A DNA stretch of 64,000 nucleotides from CAZYQW01 sp964649825 (lineage in GTDB: Bacteria > Planctomycetota > B15-G4 > JADJEK01). The DNA lies in the NCBI GenBank assembly GCA_964649825.1, contig CAZYQW010000004.1:62001-126000 (forward strand), written 5' to 3'. The notes under the pieces are model-generated. The model saw nothing but the letters and a program-made list of their open reading frames with translations. It ran no database searches and was not told the origin of the DNA. The first letter of the stretch is position 1, and each line of letters begins with the position of its first letter. A program made the translations under genes and the position numbers. Of the stretch, positions 9,142-18,018 are shown in pieces.

Positions 9142-10596
9142 ATGATTCATGCGAGACCGCAGGCGAAGGACCGAGTTCTTCGAGAGATCGCGCGGATCGA
9201 TCGCGGCCGGGCGCGGACGCGCCGCATGGTGCTTGGCACCGCGGCGCTTTGCACCGGAGCGTCGCTCTGTTTCTTCTTATCGGTCGGGTCGGAACGAAGC
9301 GGTCCCGGCGACCGAGACTCGCGGGCCGCGGCCGGCGCGGGTCACTGGCGCGATCGCAATGAACGTCTGAGCGAGCTGGCCCGATCGATCGAGACGCAGT
9401 CCGGCCCGGCCGCGGTGGAGGCGGCGAACGAGCTGCTCGCGCATCTCGACGACTCGGATGCGCACGTGCGAGCGTACGCGTTCTCGTTGGCGGTGGGATC
9501 GATGCGTCGCGGCGCGCCGGCGGACGCGCCCGACCGCACCCTCGAGCGGATGTTCGAGTCGCTCGGGGCGCCGATCGAGGTGCGGCTCGCGGCGGAGACG
9601 GATGAGTGGCTCACGTGGATCCCCTACCTCGAGACACTGACCGCGGCCAAGCAGACCTGGTGCATGTTGTTCTACCTCGAGGGGGCCGCCGCCGCCGAGG
9701 CGGCGCCGTACGTCGAGTGGGCGCTCGCGCAGCTCGGTCACTCCGATCCGGCGGTTCGGGCGCGCGCGGTACGGACCTGCCGGCGGATCGCGCCTCACGC
9801 GGCCGACCTGCCCGACGTTCTGCACGCGGCGCTCGACCTCGGCTCGCCGGACGAGAAGGTCGCCGCGATGCAGTCCGTCGAGCGGCTGCAGGAACAGATC
9901 GATCTCGACTCCTTCGTGCCGAGGATCGTTCTGCTCCTGAGCGACTCCGATTCCTACGTGCGTCGCATCGCCGCGATCACCCTGGGCCTCCTCGAGCGGG
10001 TCGAGACGATCCCCGCCCTCCAGGCGCTCCTCGCCGATCCGATCTGCGAAGTGCGGACGGGGGCCGCGTACGCCCTCGTGGAGATCGGCGTCGCCGAGCA
10101 CGTCGCCGTGCTCATCGGCGTCGCGAAGGGCGACTCGTCGTGCGACGCCACCGACGTCGCCGACGCGCTCGCGCGCCTCGAGTTCGTCGGCGATCCGGCA
10201 TGGAAGGCGATCGCACGCCAGCACGTGCTCGGTTATCCGGGAGGCGGCGTCGATCCGATCGTACTGTTCCATGCGCTGCGGATGATCGAGGATGCAGCGC
10301 TGGTGGACGCGATCCCCGACATCGAGCCGCTGCTCGCCGATGAATCGCCCGCCGTGCAGATCGAAGCGGCGACCGCGCTGCATCGCCTTGGATCTCCTTC
10401 GGGTCTTCCGATTCTTCTTCAGTTCATGAGCGCAACGGACGAAGAGACAAGGACCCGAGCCATCCGCTCGGCCGCGCGGACCAAGGACGAGGTGTTCGAA
10501 GCGCCGCTCGAGGCGCTGCAGGGACACGAGTCCGAGGTGACGCGCGACGCCGCGGTGGACGCGTTGGAGACGCTCAAGGACTCGGGTGGAGGTTAG
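9142..10596 (+). CDS. membrane-anchored HEAT-repeat protein
   Basis: 484 residues. A basic N-terminus is followed by one TM helix (about 29-48), giving an inside-positive anchor and an exported C-terminal domain. From about residue 70 to the end there are repeated helical pairs of HEAT/PBS-lyase type, for example DPAVRARAVRTCRRIAP, DSYVRRIAAITLGLLERV and DPICEVRTGAAYALVEIG. These superhelical repeats usually act as a protein-binding scaffold. No catalytic motif is seen. The gene ends 21 bases before the small exported protein at 10618 and is probably co-transcribed with it. Confidence 0.8.
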   Translation: MIHARPQAKDRVLREIARIDRGRARTRRMVLGTAALCTGASLCFFLSVGSERSGPGDRDSRAAAGAGHWRDRNERLSELARSIETQSGPAAVEAANELLAHLDDSDAHVRAYAFSLAVGSMRRGAPADAPDRTLERMFESLGAPIEVRLAAETDEWLTWIPYLETLTAAKQTWCMLFYLEGAAAAEAAPYVEWALAQLGHSDPAVRARAVRTCRRIAPHAADLPDVLHAALDLGSPDEKVAAMQSVERLQEQIDLDSFVPRIVLLLSDSDSYVRRIAAITLGLLERVETIPALQALLADPICEVRTGAAYALVEIGVAEHVAVLIGVAKGDSSCDATDVADALARLEFVGDPAWKAIARQHVLGYPGGGVDPIVLFHALRMIEDAALVDAIPDIEPLLADESPAVQIEAATALHRLGSPSGLPILLQFMSATDEETRTRAIRSAARTKDEVFEAPLEALQGHESEVTRDAAVDALETLKDSGGG

Positions 10597-10617
10597 GAGA
10601 AGAAGGAGAGATCTGCC

Positions 10618-10956
10618 GTGAAGCTCGGGGTGACACGCCGCGAGATGTTGGCCGTTGCCATCATCTGGCTTTGGTCGGGACTCGGGTCCATCGCGCCGCA
10701 GATCAAGATCGTGCCGAACCCGGTGAAGGAGGGAAAGCCGGTGACGGTGATGGTGCGCGACATGCCGCCCTACGGGACGTGGGTCGTGCGGATCATCTAC
10801 TCCGGAGCGCACGAGAAGAAGACCAAGCGCTTCACCGACAGCCCCGGCGGCTCCGTCGACACGACCCCGCCACCCGGATCCGCGGGGGGGACGATGCTCG
10901 TGCAGGTCGAGTCCAACGGTCAGACCTTCGGGCGCGAAGTCCCCGTTCTGCCTTGA
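10618..10956 (+). CDS. small exported protein, unknown function
   Basis: 112 residues from a GTG at 10618 with AAGGAG nine bases upstream (10603-10608). An N-terminal hydrophobic segment (about 10-26) acts as a signal peptide or anchor. The rest is a beta-rich segment (IKIVPNPVKEGKPVTVMV, then GTWVVRIIYSG and TMLVQVESNGQTFGREV) resembling a single Ig-like/CARDB-type sandwich. It sits 21 bases after the HEAT gene. No family is assigned. Confidence 0.7.
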   Translation: MKLGVTRREMLAVAIIWLWSGLGSIAPQIKIVPNPVKEGKPVTVMVRDMPPYGTWVVRIIYSGAHEKKTKRFTDSPGGSVDTTPPPGSAGGTMLVQVESNGQTFGREVPVLP

Positions 10957-11190
10957 ACCGGAGCGCGAGTTTCGTTCGAACTTGACGCCGGCGGATCGAA
11001 GCGGCACTTTCCGTCCCCCACGAGCGATGTCCCCGGCAAGCTTGCTCGCGTCCCGCTGCGTGTCATCGATGAAAGGCGAATCGTCTGGTTCTGCGTCGCC
11101 ATCGCCAGGGGCGACTGGTGGGACTTTCTCATTTTCTGTGTCCGCGCGGCGGTCCTCGACCGCACTACTTGCATCGGAGTCGATGCCACG

Positions 11191-11730
11191 GTGGCGCGAC
11201 AGGATGACGAGGTGACGAAACTGGTCATCCTGGCCCGACGCGGCGACCAGGACGCGTTCTCGCTTCTCTTCGACCTGACCTCGGAGCGAGTACACCGACG
11301 GGTGCTGCGGCAGGGTCTCCAGGCCGCCGACGCAGAGGACGTCGTCGTGGCGGCGTTCGCCGAGGCCTATCGCTCGCTGCCCCGCCTTCGGGAGTCGCGG
11401 CGATTCGAAGCCTGGGTGAACGTCATCGCGCGGCGGGCTTCGTCGGAGTTGAGGCGGCGGCAGCAGTATCGAGCCACGATCGTTCAAGAAGCCGAGGACC
11501 TCGACCAACGGACCGCTCCGGAGGAGGACGACGACTGGGAGCGAAGCGACGCGCTGAACGACGCCTTTCGCGGGATCTCGGAGCAAGATCGCCGTTTGCT
11601 CGAGGCGAAGTTCTTGAAGCGGTTGACGCTCGACCAGATCGCCGTCCTCACCGGGCTGAAGGTCCACCAGATCGCCTATCGGTTGAAGAGATTGCGTGAG
11701 GCCTTGAGCCGTCGGCGCCTCGACGAGTGA
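11191..11730 (+). CDS. ECF-type RNA polymerase sigma factor (no adjacent anti-sigma gene)
   Basis: 179 residues, the usual ECF length. A region-2 segment (about 8-90: GDQDAFSLLFDL, DAEDVVVAAFAEAYRSLPRL, AWVNVIARRASSELRRR) recognises -10 elements. An acidic linker EEDDDWERSD leads to region 4 (about 125-178: ISEQDRRLLEAKFLKRLTLDQIA, HQIAYRLKRLREAL), a helix-turn-helix. The GTG at 11191 has CGGAG about 11 bases upstream. No anti-sigma gene follows; the next gene is 295 bases away. Regulation may be through the upstream HEAT membrane protein or transcription, which is speculation. Confidence 0.85.
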   Translation: MARQDDEVTKLVILARRGDQDAFSLLFDLTSERVHRRVLRQGLQAADAEDVVVAAFAEAYRSLPRLRESRRFEAWVNVIARRASSELRRRQQYRATIVQEAEDLDQRTAPEEDDDWERSDALNDAFRGISEQDRRLLEAKFLKRLTLDQIAVLTGLKVHQIAYRLKRLREALSRRRLDE

Positions 11731-11788
11731 GTCGCACGGAAGCAGCAGGCGCTTCGGCTCGGGGCAGTGAGGCAGTGGGGTGGTGAAC

Positions 11789-11811
11789 GTCCCCCTCGGG
11801 GTGGGGGGGAC
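11789..11811. terminator. possible hairpin downstream of the ECF gene
   Basis: GTCCCCC (11789-11795) can pair with GGGGGAC (11805-11811) around a 9-base loop, 58 bases after the sigma-factor stop. There is no T-tract, so intrinsic termination is uncertain. The rest of 11731-12025 shows nothing else I can name. Confidence 0.3.
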
Positions 11812-12025
11812 TTCGATGTACGGTCCGTCACCGGCGAGCGCTCGGGGGGGCGTCGGTGGCGGACCGACTTTCTTCACGCAGGTCCTCGCCCCCCGGCGGT
11901 GGCCGCGTCGGCCCCCAGAGCGGAACCTCATCGAACCCGTGATCGACGGTGATCGACGATTGATGCGAACCGTCAGGGCCGGGTAACCTCAGCCCCCCTT
12001 CGGTCAGCGCGCGCGAGAAACCCAC

Positions 12026-14482
12026 GTGTCGGAAAACGAGGAAAGCCCGGTCGCCGGGGCGGCTCCGTCCCGGCGCCTGTACGTCGGCGTCGCGCTGGTG
12101 TCCGCGGCCGTGCTGCTCCTGCAGCTCGTCCAGACCCGCATCTTCTCCGTGATGATGTTCTACCACCTGACCTACCTGGTGGTGACCTTCACGCTTCTCG
12201 GGTTCGCGGCGGGCGGCGCCGTCCTTGCGTGTCGCCCGCGGTGGCTCGAGGGGAACCCGGCGGGCAAGCTCGCCGGCTGGTCCGTGGTCTTCGGTCTGGC
12301 CGCGGTCGCCTCGTACGCGATCATGACGCGATCCCTCCCGGACACCGCACACGCCGGCGAGGGGATCGCCACCGCCGCGATCCAATACGGCGTCCTCGTG
12401 ATCCCGATGATCTTCGCCGGCATGGTGGTCGCGCTCGCGCTGTCGGCCGCGGGCGCCTCGGTCGGACGGATGTACGCGTGGAACATGGGTGGCTCCGCGC
12501 TCGGCTGCGCGATCTACGTCCCGGTGCTGACGAGCCTGGGCGGCGAGGGCGCGGCCGTGTTCGCCGCGGCGCTCGCGTTCGTCGGGGCGGCGGCGTTCGC
12601 GCCGACGTCGCGCGGTCGCGTCGTCGCCTACGCGCTCGCGATCGGCGGGCTCGGTGTGTCGCTCTTCAAGCCAACGTTGCTGTTCGAAGTGCCGATGGCG
12701 CCGGACAAGTTCCTGCGCGACCTCACCGAGTTCCACGAGGCGCACCCCGAGCTGCCGCCGTTGACCATCGAGCTCGTGAAGTGGGACCCCCTCTGCCGGC
12801 TCGACGTCATCGTCGAGGGCGCGCCCGACGATCCGCTGGCCCAGCGCACGATCTTCCAGGATGGCGACGCGCCGACGCGGCTGCCGATGGGCGACGCTCA
12901 GTACCGGCAGGAAGCAGGAGTGAAAGAGGGGCTTGCCTACCCGCTCTTCGCCAACACGGCGCCGAAGGTGCTGGCGATCGGCATCGGCGGCGGCCTCGAC
13001 ATCCTGTTGGCGAAGCTCCCGCGCAAGTACCCCGACGGGAGCGAAGTCGAGTTCACCGGGGTCGAGATCAACCGCACGACCTACGACTTGATGGTGGACC
13101 GCTACCGCGAGATGTCGGGCAATCGCTACTTCCTGCCCGGCGTCACGATCCACAACGACGAGGGGCGCTCGTGGCTTCGCCGATCGCAAGAGAAGTACGA
13201 CATCATCCAGATGTCGGGGATCGACACGTACGCCGCGCTGTCGTCCGGCAGCTACATCATGAGCGAGTCGTACCTCTACACGGTCGAGGCGTACGACGAC
13301 TTCTTGGCGCACCTGACCGACGAAGGGGTGATCTCGGTCACGCGCTACCGGTTCGAGCCTCCGCGCGAGAACCTGCGGCTCGCCGCCATCGCGACCGAGG
13401 CGCTGCGGCGCTCCGGGGTCGAACGACCCGAGAACCACGTCATGGTGATCGGCGTCCACATCCCGTATCCGGAGGGTCACGAGCGCGCGCTGAACTACGG
13501 CGCGCTGCTGATCCGGAAGCGGCCGTTCACCGCCGCCGAGGTCGACCTGTACAAGAAGTACTGCGAGTTCGATCCGACGTACTTCCTCATGCACGCGCCG
13601 GGGTTCGAGACGAAGGGGCCGGTCGCCGACTACTTCCGCGCGGTCGCCGCCCAGACCGACGAGCAGTTCCGTCGCGACTACCTCTACAACCTCGATCCCG
13701 CCACTGACGACAACCCGTTCTTCTTCCGCTACCACAAGTGGAGCGGCGTCTGGAGCCACCTCCTCGGTCGCACGACCGACGACGCACCGAAGACCGACGC
13801 GTACACGGGCATCGTCGGTGGCAAGCCGATCGGCCTGATGATGCTGATCACCGTGCTCACGGAGTCGTTCGTGCTCGTCGTCCTGCTCGTGCTGGTTCCG
13901 CTGCTCCTGTTCCGGCGCGAGGGGCTGCGCGCGCCGAACGGGACGAAGTGGCTGCTCTACTTCACCGGGTTGGGGGCCGGGTACATCCTGATCGAGGTCG
14001 TCGCGATGCAGCGCTTCGTCCTCTTCCTCGGACACCCCGGGTACGCGATCACGGTGGTCTTGATCACGTTCCTGATCTTCTCCGCGCTCGGCGCCGCGGT
14101 GGCCGGCCGCAGCGACGATCCGCGGCGGACGCTCCGTCGCGCGCTGATCATGGTGCTGGTGCTGATCGCGACGCTTGGAGTCGGGCTGCCGTCGTTCTTC
14201 GACGCGTTCCTGATGATTCCGCTCGCCGCCCGCATCGCCCTCACGGTGGTGATCCTCGCCGTCCCCGCGTTCTTCATGGGGATGCCGTTCCCGTCGGGGC
14301 TCGCCCTCCTCCGTGAGCGTTCGAGTCCGATGATCCCGTGGGCGTTCGGCGTGAACGGTGGGGCTTCCGTTCTGGCGTCGATCGCGGGGATCATGATCGC
14401 GATGGGGTCGGGGTTCTCGTTGGTGTTCGTGGTGGCGGGCCTGATGTACCTGACGTCGTACCTCGCCGGCCGGCGGGCGTAG
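12026..14482 (+). CDS. multi-TM protein with spermidine-synthase-like (SAM-fold) domain
   Basis: 818 residues from a GTG at 12026 (GAGAAA seven bases upstream). Residues 17-225 contain about seven TM helices. Residues 290-545 form a soluble Rossmann methyltransferase-like domain with the nucleotide-binding glycine loop VLAIGIGGGLDILL and a following acidic strand end VEIN, as in spermidine/spermine synthases. Residues 600-818 contain about six further TM helices. This is the fused MFS/spermidine-synthase-like arrangement common in environmental bacteria. Real polyamine synthesis is unproven for such membrane fusions, and the substrate cannot be read. The gene stands alone and converges on the sulfotransferase. 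Confidence 0.8.
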   Translation: MSENEESPVAGAAPSRRLYVGVALVSAAVLLLQLVQTRIFSVMMFYHLTYLVVTFTLLGFAAGGAVLACRPRWLEGNPAGKLAGWSVVFGLAAVASYAIMTRSLPDTAHAGEGIATAAIQYGVLVIPMIFAGMVVALALSAAGASVGRMYAWNMGGSALGCAIYVPVLTSLGGEGAAVFAAALAFVGAAAFAPTSRGRVVAYALAIGGLGVSLFKPTLLFEVPMAPDKFLRDLTEFHEAHPELPPLTIELVKWDPLCRLDVIVEGAPDDPLAQRTIFQDGDAPTRLPMGDAQYRQEAGVKEGLAYPLFANTAPKVLAIGIGGGLDILLAKLPRKYPDGSEVEFTGVEINRTTYDLMVDRYREMSGNRYFLPGVTIHNDEGRSWLRRSQEKYDIIQMSGIDTYAALSSGSYIMSESYLYTVEAYDDFLAHLTDEGVISVTRYRFEPPRENLRLAAIATEALRRSGVERPENHVMVIGVHIPYPEGHERALNYGALLIRKRPFTAAEVDLYKKYCEFDPTYFLMHAPGFETKGPVADYFRAVAAQTDEQFRRDYLYNLDPATDDNPFFFRYHKWSGVWSHLLGRTTDDAPKTDAYTGIVGGKPIGLMMLITVLTESFVLVVLLVLVPLLLFRREGLRAPNGTKWLLYFTGLGAGYILIEVVAMQRFVLFLGHPGYAITVVLITFLIFSALGAAVAGRSDDPRRTLRRALIMVLVLIATLGVGLPSFFDAFLMIPLAARIALTVVILAVPAFFMGMPFPSGLALLRERSSPMIPWAFGVNGGASVLASIAGIMIAMGSGFSLVFVVAGLMYLTSYLAGRRA

Positions 14483-14516
14483 TCCTCGCGAGCGCGGCCG
14501 GTGGGCCGGGCGTCGA

Positions 14517-15356
14517 TCAGTCGTCGAAGCTCCAGTAGCTCTCGGGTTTGCCGTGGCGGGCGAGGAACCGAGCGATCGGTTGCGCGAGCCGGTCGCGGAC
14601 GTACGCGCGAGTCGCGGCGTCCCAGTCGGGGCGGGCGGAGAGCTCGGTCTCGATCCAGCGCCGGCGGAGGCGGGACCATCGGGGTGACGGTCGGTCGAGG
14701 ATCGAGGCGAACCCGGGGACGGTTCGGAGAGCGCGACCGAGGCGCGTCTCGACGCGACGGCCGAGCGACGGATTGGCGGGCTCGTCCGGGCGCGCCGGCT
14801 CGAACGTCGGGTCGACGCCGAGAAAGCGGAACGCGTCCTGAACGACGCGACGGGGATCGGACTGGAACTGCTCGAAGAACAAGACGTGGACCCGATCGAT
14901 CGGAAAACGGTCGAGGTACGCGGCGATCTGGTTCTCGTAGTCGCTCGTCTCCACGTACTCGGGGACGCGGCGAACGGACTTGGCGAACGAGGGGTGGCTC
15001 CGATGGCCGGAGCGGCGAGCGTGAAGCCAGGCCGACTCGATCCGGCGCAACGGGTGGCGGACGATGTAGAGGAGCTTGACGTTCGGCAGGTGCTCCGCGA
15101 TCCGAGCGGCGGCGTGCGGGTGCTTCGTTCGTTTGGCGTAGCTCGGACTTCCCTCGCCAATCGCCCCGAACCCGCCGGCCCCGGAGAATCGGCTCTCGTA
15201 CCATTCCATGCCCCGCGCGTGGACGTCGTCGAACGCGAAGAAGTTCAGCTCCTTGCGCGGATGCATGAAAATCGCCGGGTGCTCGCCCAGGAGGCGGCAG
15301 AGGCTCGTCGTGCCGCACTTGGCCGCGCCGATCAGGAGGAAGTTAGGCTTCACCAT
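14517..15356 (-). CDS. PAPS-dependent sulfotransferase family protein
   Basis: 279 residues. The N-terminal strand-loop IGAAKCGTTSL (about 8-18) is the 5'-phosphosulfate loop that binds the 3'-phosphoadenylyl sulfate donor, and YIVRHPLRRIESAW (about 96-109) carries the Arg/Ser of the 3'-phosphate motif. HPRKELNFFAF matches the heparan-sulfate-type sulfotransferase group found in many bacteria. No signal peptide or TM is seen, so action is cytoplasmic, probably on a lipid, sugar or small-molecule hydroxyl group. The acceptor is unknown and no glycan genes adjoin. It is divergent from the small protein at 15494. Confidence 0.85.
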   Translation of the reverse strand: MVKPNFLLIGAAKCGTTSLCRLLGEHPAIFMHPRKELNFFAFDDVHARGMEWYESRFSGAGGFGAIGEGSPSYAKRTKHPHAAARIAEHLPNVKLLYIVRHPLRRIESAWLHARRSGHRSHPSFAKSVRRVPEYVETSDYENQIAAYLDRFPIDRVHVLFFEQFQSDPRRVVQDAFRFLGVDPTFEPARPDEPANPSLGRRVETRLGRALRTVPGFASILDRPSPRWSRLRRRWIETELSARPDWDAATRAYVRDRLAQPIARFLARHGKPESYWSFDD

Positions 15357-15493
15357 GCGCTGTCCGTGCGAACGGGCGGTTTTTCGACGAGACGCAAGGC
15401 GTCGCGAGCGGGGCGATGCGCTCGAGTCTATTCGTCTCTATGATGTCTCGCTACTTCACGCCCGCCATCGCGTCGCCGACACACGGGGGTTCC

Positions 15494-15622
15494 ATGCTCA
15501 CGCTCGCCCACATCACGCTCCTCGAGTCGACGTCGTTCGTCGGGGTCTTCTTGCTCGGACTCCTCCTCGGGGTGCTGATCACGGCCCGCGTGCTCGCGGC
15601 GCCGGCTCGTCGCAACCGCTGA
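15494..15622 (+). CDS. 42-residue single-TM small protein
   Basis: ATG at 15494 preceded by GGGGG with five bases spacing. A polar start (MLTLAHITLLES) precedes a strongly hydrophobic helix (FVGVFLLGLLLGVLITARVL, about 16-35) and a basic tail ending PARRNR. The positive-out-of-membrane end and small size fit a membrane peptide. It ends 15 bases before egtB on the same strand. Real translation is plausible but unproven; a longer frame from 15416 is less convincing. Confidence 0.5.
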   Translation: MLTLAHITLLESTSFVGVFLLGLLLGVLITARVLAAPARRNR

Positions 15623-15637
15623 CGCGAGCGCAATCCG

Positions 15638-16939
15638 ATGAACGAGACGGTCACCGAGACGGTGACGCCGAGCGTCGGGTCGAACGAACCGTGGATCGAG
15701 CGGTTCCTCCGGGTGCGAGCCGCGACCGACGAGATCGTCCGCCCGCTCGCCACCGAGGACTACGTCGTGCAGTCGATGCCGGACGTGAGTCCCACGAGAT
15801 GGCACCTCGCGCACACGACGTGGTTCTTCGAGACCTTCGTGCTGAAGGCGTCGGCGCCGGGCTACCCGGTCGCGAACCCGGCGTTCGAGCATCTGTTCAA
15901 CTCCTACTACAACGGCGTCGGCGACCCGTTCCCGCGATCGAGGCGAGGGCTGCTGTCGCGCCCGACGGTGGCCGAGGTGTTCGAGTACCGCCGTCACGTC
16001 GACGAGCACGTCTGCCGGTTCCTCGAGGCACGGGATCCGCGGGACCACGACGACGTCCTGCGCGTGCTCGAGATCGGTCTGCACCACGAGCAGCAGCACC
16101 AGGAGCTGATCCTCACCGACATCCAGCACGTGCTGGCGCAGAACCCGCTCTTCCCGGTCTACCGCCCATCGGCCGTCGAGGTGGAGGGCCACGCGATTCC
16201 GCTCGGCTGGGTGCGCCACGACGGCGGCATGATCCAGATCGGCCACGGCGGCGACGGCTTCGCGTACGACAACGAACGGCCGCGACATGAAGGGTGGCTC
16301 GAGCCGTTCGAGCTCGGCGATCGGCTCGTGACGAACGCCGAGTACATGGCGTTCATGAACGACCGCGGCTACGAGCGTCCCGAGCTCTGGTTGTCCGACG
16401 GCTGGGACATGGTGCGAAGGGAAGGCTGGCGCGCACCTCTCTACTGGGTGCGCGGATACGGGCTCTGGCGCACGTTCTCGCTCGCCGGATTGCGGGAGAT
16501 CGAGCCACGCGCGCCGGTCTGCCACGTCAGCTACTTCGAAGCCGACGCGTACGCCCGCTGGGCCCGTGCGCGGCTGCCGCTCGAGACCGAATGGGAAGTC
16601 GCGGCGACGGGCGTCCCGATCGACGGGAACTTCGTCGAAAGCCGCGCGCTGCGCCCCTTGCCGCTCGATCCATCGAAGGTCGTGGGGGGTCGCCCCGCCC
16701 AGCTCTTCGGCGACGTCTGGGAGTGGACGGCGAGCGCGTACACGGCGTATCCCCGCTACCGGCCGCTCGCCGGCACGCTGGGCGAGTACAACGGGAAGTT
16801 CATGTGCAACCAGCTCGTGCTTCGCGGAGGCTCGTGCGCGACTCCGCGCGACCACTTGCGCGTGACCTATCGGAACTTTTTTCCCCCCTACGCCCGCTGG
16901 CAGTTCTCCGGGATCCGGCTCGCCCGCTCGGCGTCCTGA
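15638..16939 (+). CDS. egtB: ergothioneine biosynthesis sulfoxide synthase EgtB
   Basis: 433 residues. The iron enzyme joins cysteine or gamma-glutamylcysteine to hercynine with O2 to give the sulfoxide intermediate of ergothioneine. Residues 20-170 are the DinB-like helical domain with the iron ligands in RWHLAHTTWFFETF (His56/His59) and GLHHEQQHQE (His150/His154 region). Residues 195-433 are the formylglycine-generating-enzyme-type fold, ending GDVWEWTASAYTAYPRY, then LRGGSCATPRDHLR and the usual RNFFPP motif. Length is normal. No egtD methyltransferase is next to it; the next gene is a PhnD-like protein. Confidence 0.92.
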   Translation: MNETVTETVTPSVGSNEPWIERFLRVRAATDEIVRPLATEDYVVQSMPDVSPTRWHLAHTTWFFETFVLKASAPGYPVANPAFEHLFNSYYNGVGDPFPRSRRGLLSRPTVAEVFEYRRHVDEHVCRFLEARDPRDHDDVLRVLEIGLHHEQQHQELILTDIQHVLAQNPLFPVYRPSAVEVEGHAIPLGWVRHDGGMIQIGHGGDGFAYDNERPRHEGWLEPFELGDRLVTNAEYMAFMNDRGYERPELWLSDGWDMVRREGWRAPLYWVRGYGLWRTFSLAGLREIEPRAPVCHVSYFEADAYARWARARLPLETEWEVAATGVPIDGNFVESRALRPLPLDPSKVVGGRPAQLFGDVWEWTASAYTAYPRYRPLAGTLGEYNGKFMCNQLVLRGGSCATPRDHLRVTYRNFFPPYARWQFSGIRLARSAS

Positions 16940-17002
16940 CCGTCGCGGTCGGCCGATCGCGGCCCGTTCCGCCGAGATCGGCCGTTGGCGGAAGCGATCC
17001 CG

Positions 17003-17824
17003 ATGACGTCGACGATCCCCTACGTCAGCTTGCCGTGGTACGACCTCGCGGAGGTGCGCGAGGCCAACGACGCGCTGTGGGCGGCCCTGGCGGTACGGCT
17101 CGCCGAGGAAGGGGTCGCCGAGGTTCCGCCTCGACTCGACCGCCGGACGGCGTACGAAGGTCAGTGGCGATCCGGCCGGCTCCTGTTCAGCCAGTGTTGC
17201 GGCTACGACGTGATCCTCACCGGCCGGGATCACCTGCGATTGGTGGCGACCCCGCGCTTCACCGCCCCCGGGTGCCGGGGGGCCGAATACTCGAGCTTCG
17301 TTCTCGTCCGTGAGGCGTGTCGTGCCCTCCGCCTCGAGGATCTGCGCGACGCGCGCTGCGTCATCAACACGACGACGTCGCACTCCGGGATGAACATCCT
17401 GTTCTCGCTGGTGGCTCCGCTGCACGAGCGCGGACGGTTCTTCTCGCGCGTCGACGTGAGCGGCTCGCACGTCCGCAGCCTCGCCGCTCTGCGGACCGGA
17501 GAGGCGGACGTGGCCGCGATCGACTGTGTCGTACACGCGATGCTCGAGCGCGACCGGCCCGAGTCGCTGCGCGGAACGAGGCTGCTCTGCCGGACGGAGA
17601 GCGTCCCGGCTCCGCCCTACGTGACTCGAGCGTCGGCAAGCGACGAGCAGGTCGACGCGATCCGTCGCGCGCTCGCCCGCGTCCTTTGCGACGCCGCGCT
17701 CGCCCACGTGCGCCGTCGCCTGTTCCTCGCCGGAGTCGAGGTCTTGCCGCTTTCCGCCTACCAGCCGATCGCCGACCTCGAGCAGCGGGCCCGCGAGCAG
17801 GGCTTCCGCGGGATCGGAGCGTGA
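17003..17824 (+). CDS. PhnD-like phosph(on)ate-binding-fold protein lacking a signal peptide
   Basis: 273 residues from an ATG at 17003 with CGGAAG eight bases upstream; a TTG at 16985 is an alternative. The fold is that of type-2 periplasmic binding proteins of the PhnD/SsuA group: SQCCGYDVILTG, a hinge strand LRLVATPRF, NTTTSHSGMNIL and SHVRSLAALRTGEADVAAID. There is no signal peptide or lipobox, so unlike transporter subunits it appears to be cytoplasmic, and no ABC permease or ATPase adjoins. It begins 63 bases after egtB, suggesting co-transcription and a role connected to ergothioneine or another small anion. That role is inference. Confidence 0.75.
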   Translation: MTSTIPYVSLPWYDLAEVREANDALWAALAVRLAEEGVAEVPPRLDRRTAYEGQWRSGRLLFSQCCGYDVILTGRDHLRLVATPRFTAPGCRGAEYSSFVLVREACRALRLEDLRDARCVINTTTSHSGMNILFSLVAPLHERGRFFSRVDVSGSHVRSLAALRTGEADVAAIDCVVHAMLERDRPESLRGTRLLCRTESVPAPPYVTRASASDEQVDAIRRALARVLCDAALAHVRRRLFLAGVEVLPLSAYQPIADLEQRAREQGFRGIGA

Positions 17825-17966
17825 CGGGGTGTCCGTCCTTCTCGAGCGGCCGCTGGTACCCCGCATCGCAACCAAAACGGCCGGTGTCCCCGCCTCCGCT
17901 CTCGCGGGGCGCGCGGTCCGGACCTTCTCCGGTTTTCTCGCGGTCGGTTGGGGGACCACGCGATGC

Positions 17967-17972
17967 TAGAAT
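17967..17972 (+). promoter_or_regulatory. possible -10 element for the tandem Phd-like gene
   Basis: TAGAAT lies 47 bases before the GTG at 18019 in an otherwise GC-rich gap. No good -35 hexamer sits at the standard distance (TTGGGG at 17948 is too close), so this is only a candidate. Confidence 0.25.
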
Positions 17973-18018
17973 CGACCCGCCCGGTCACGAAAGCCCAAAC
18001 AGGCGTGAGGAGAGCCCG

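Noticed and set aside
8936..9145. 69-codon plus frame whose stop overlaps the HEAT gene start
   Set aside because: No ribosome site, no recognisable features, and its composition is that of the non-coding region. The ATGA overlap alone is not enough.
11828..15160. Very long open reading frame on the minus strand across the spermidine-synthase-like gene
   Set aside because: High GC keeps antisense frames open. The product is a compositionally odd Arg/His/Asp-rich chain without domains, whereas the plus-strand protein has TM helices and clear motifs, and the sulfotransferase is in a different frame.
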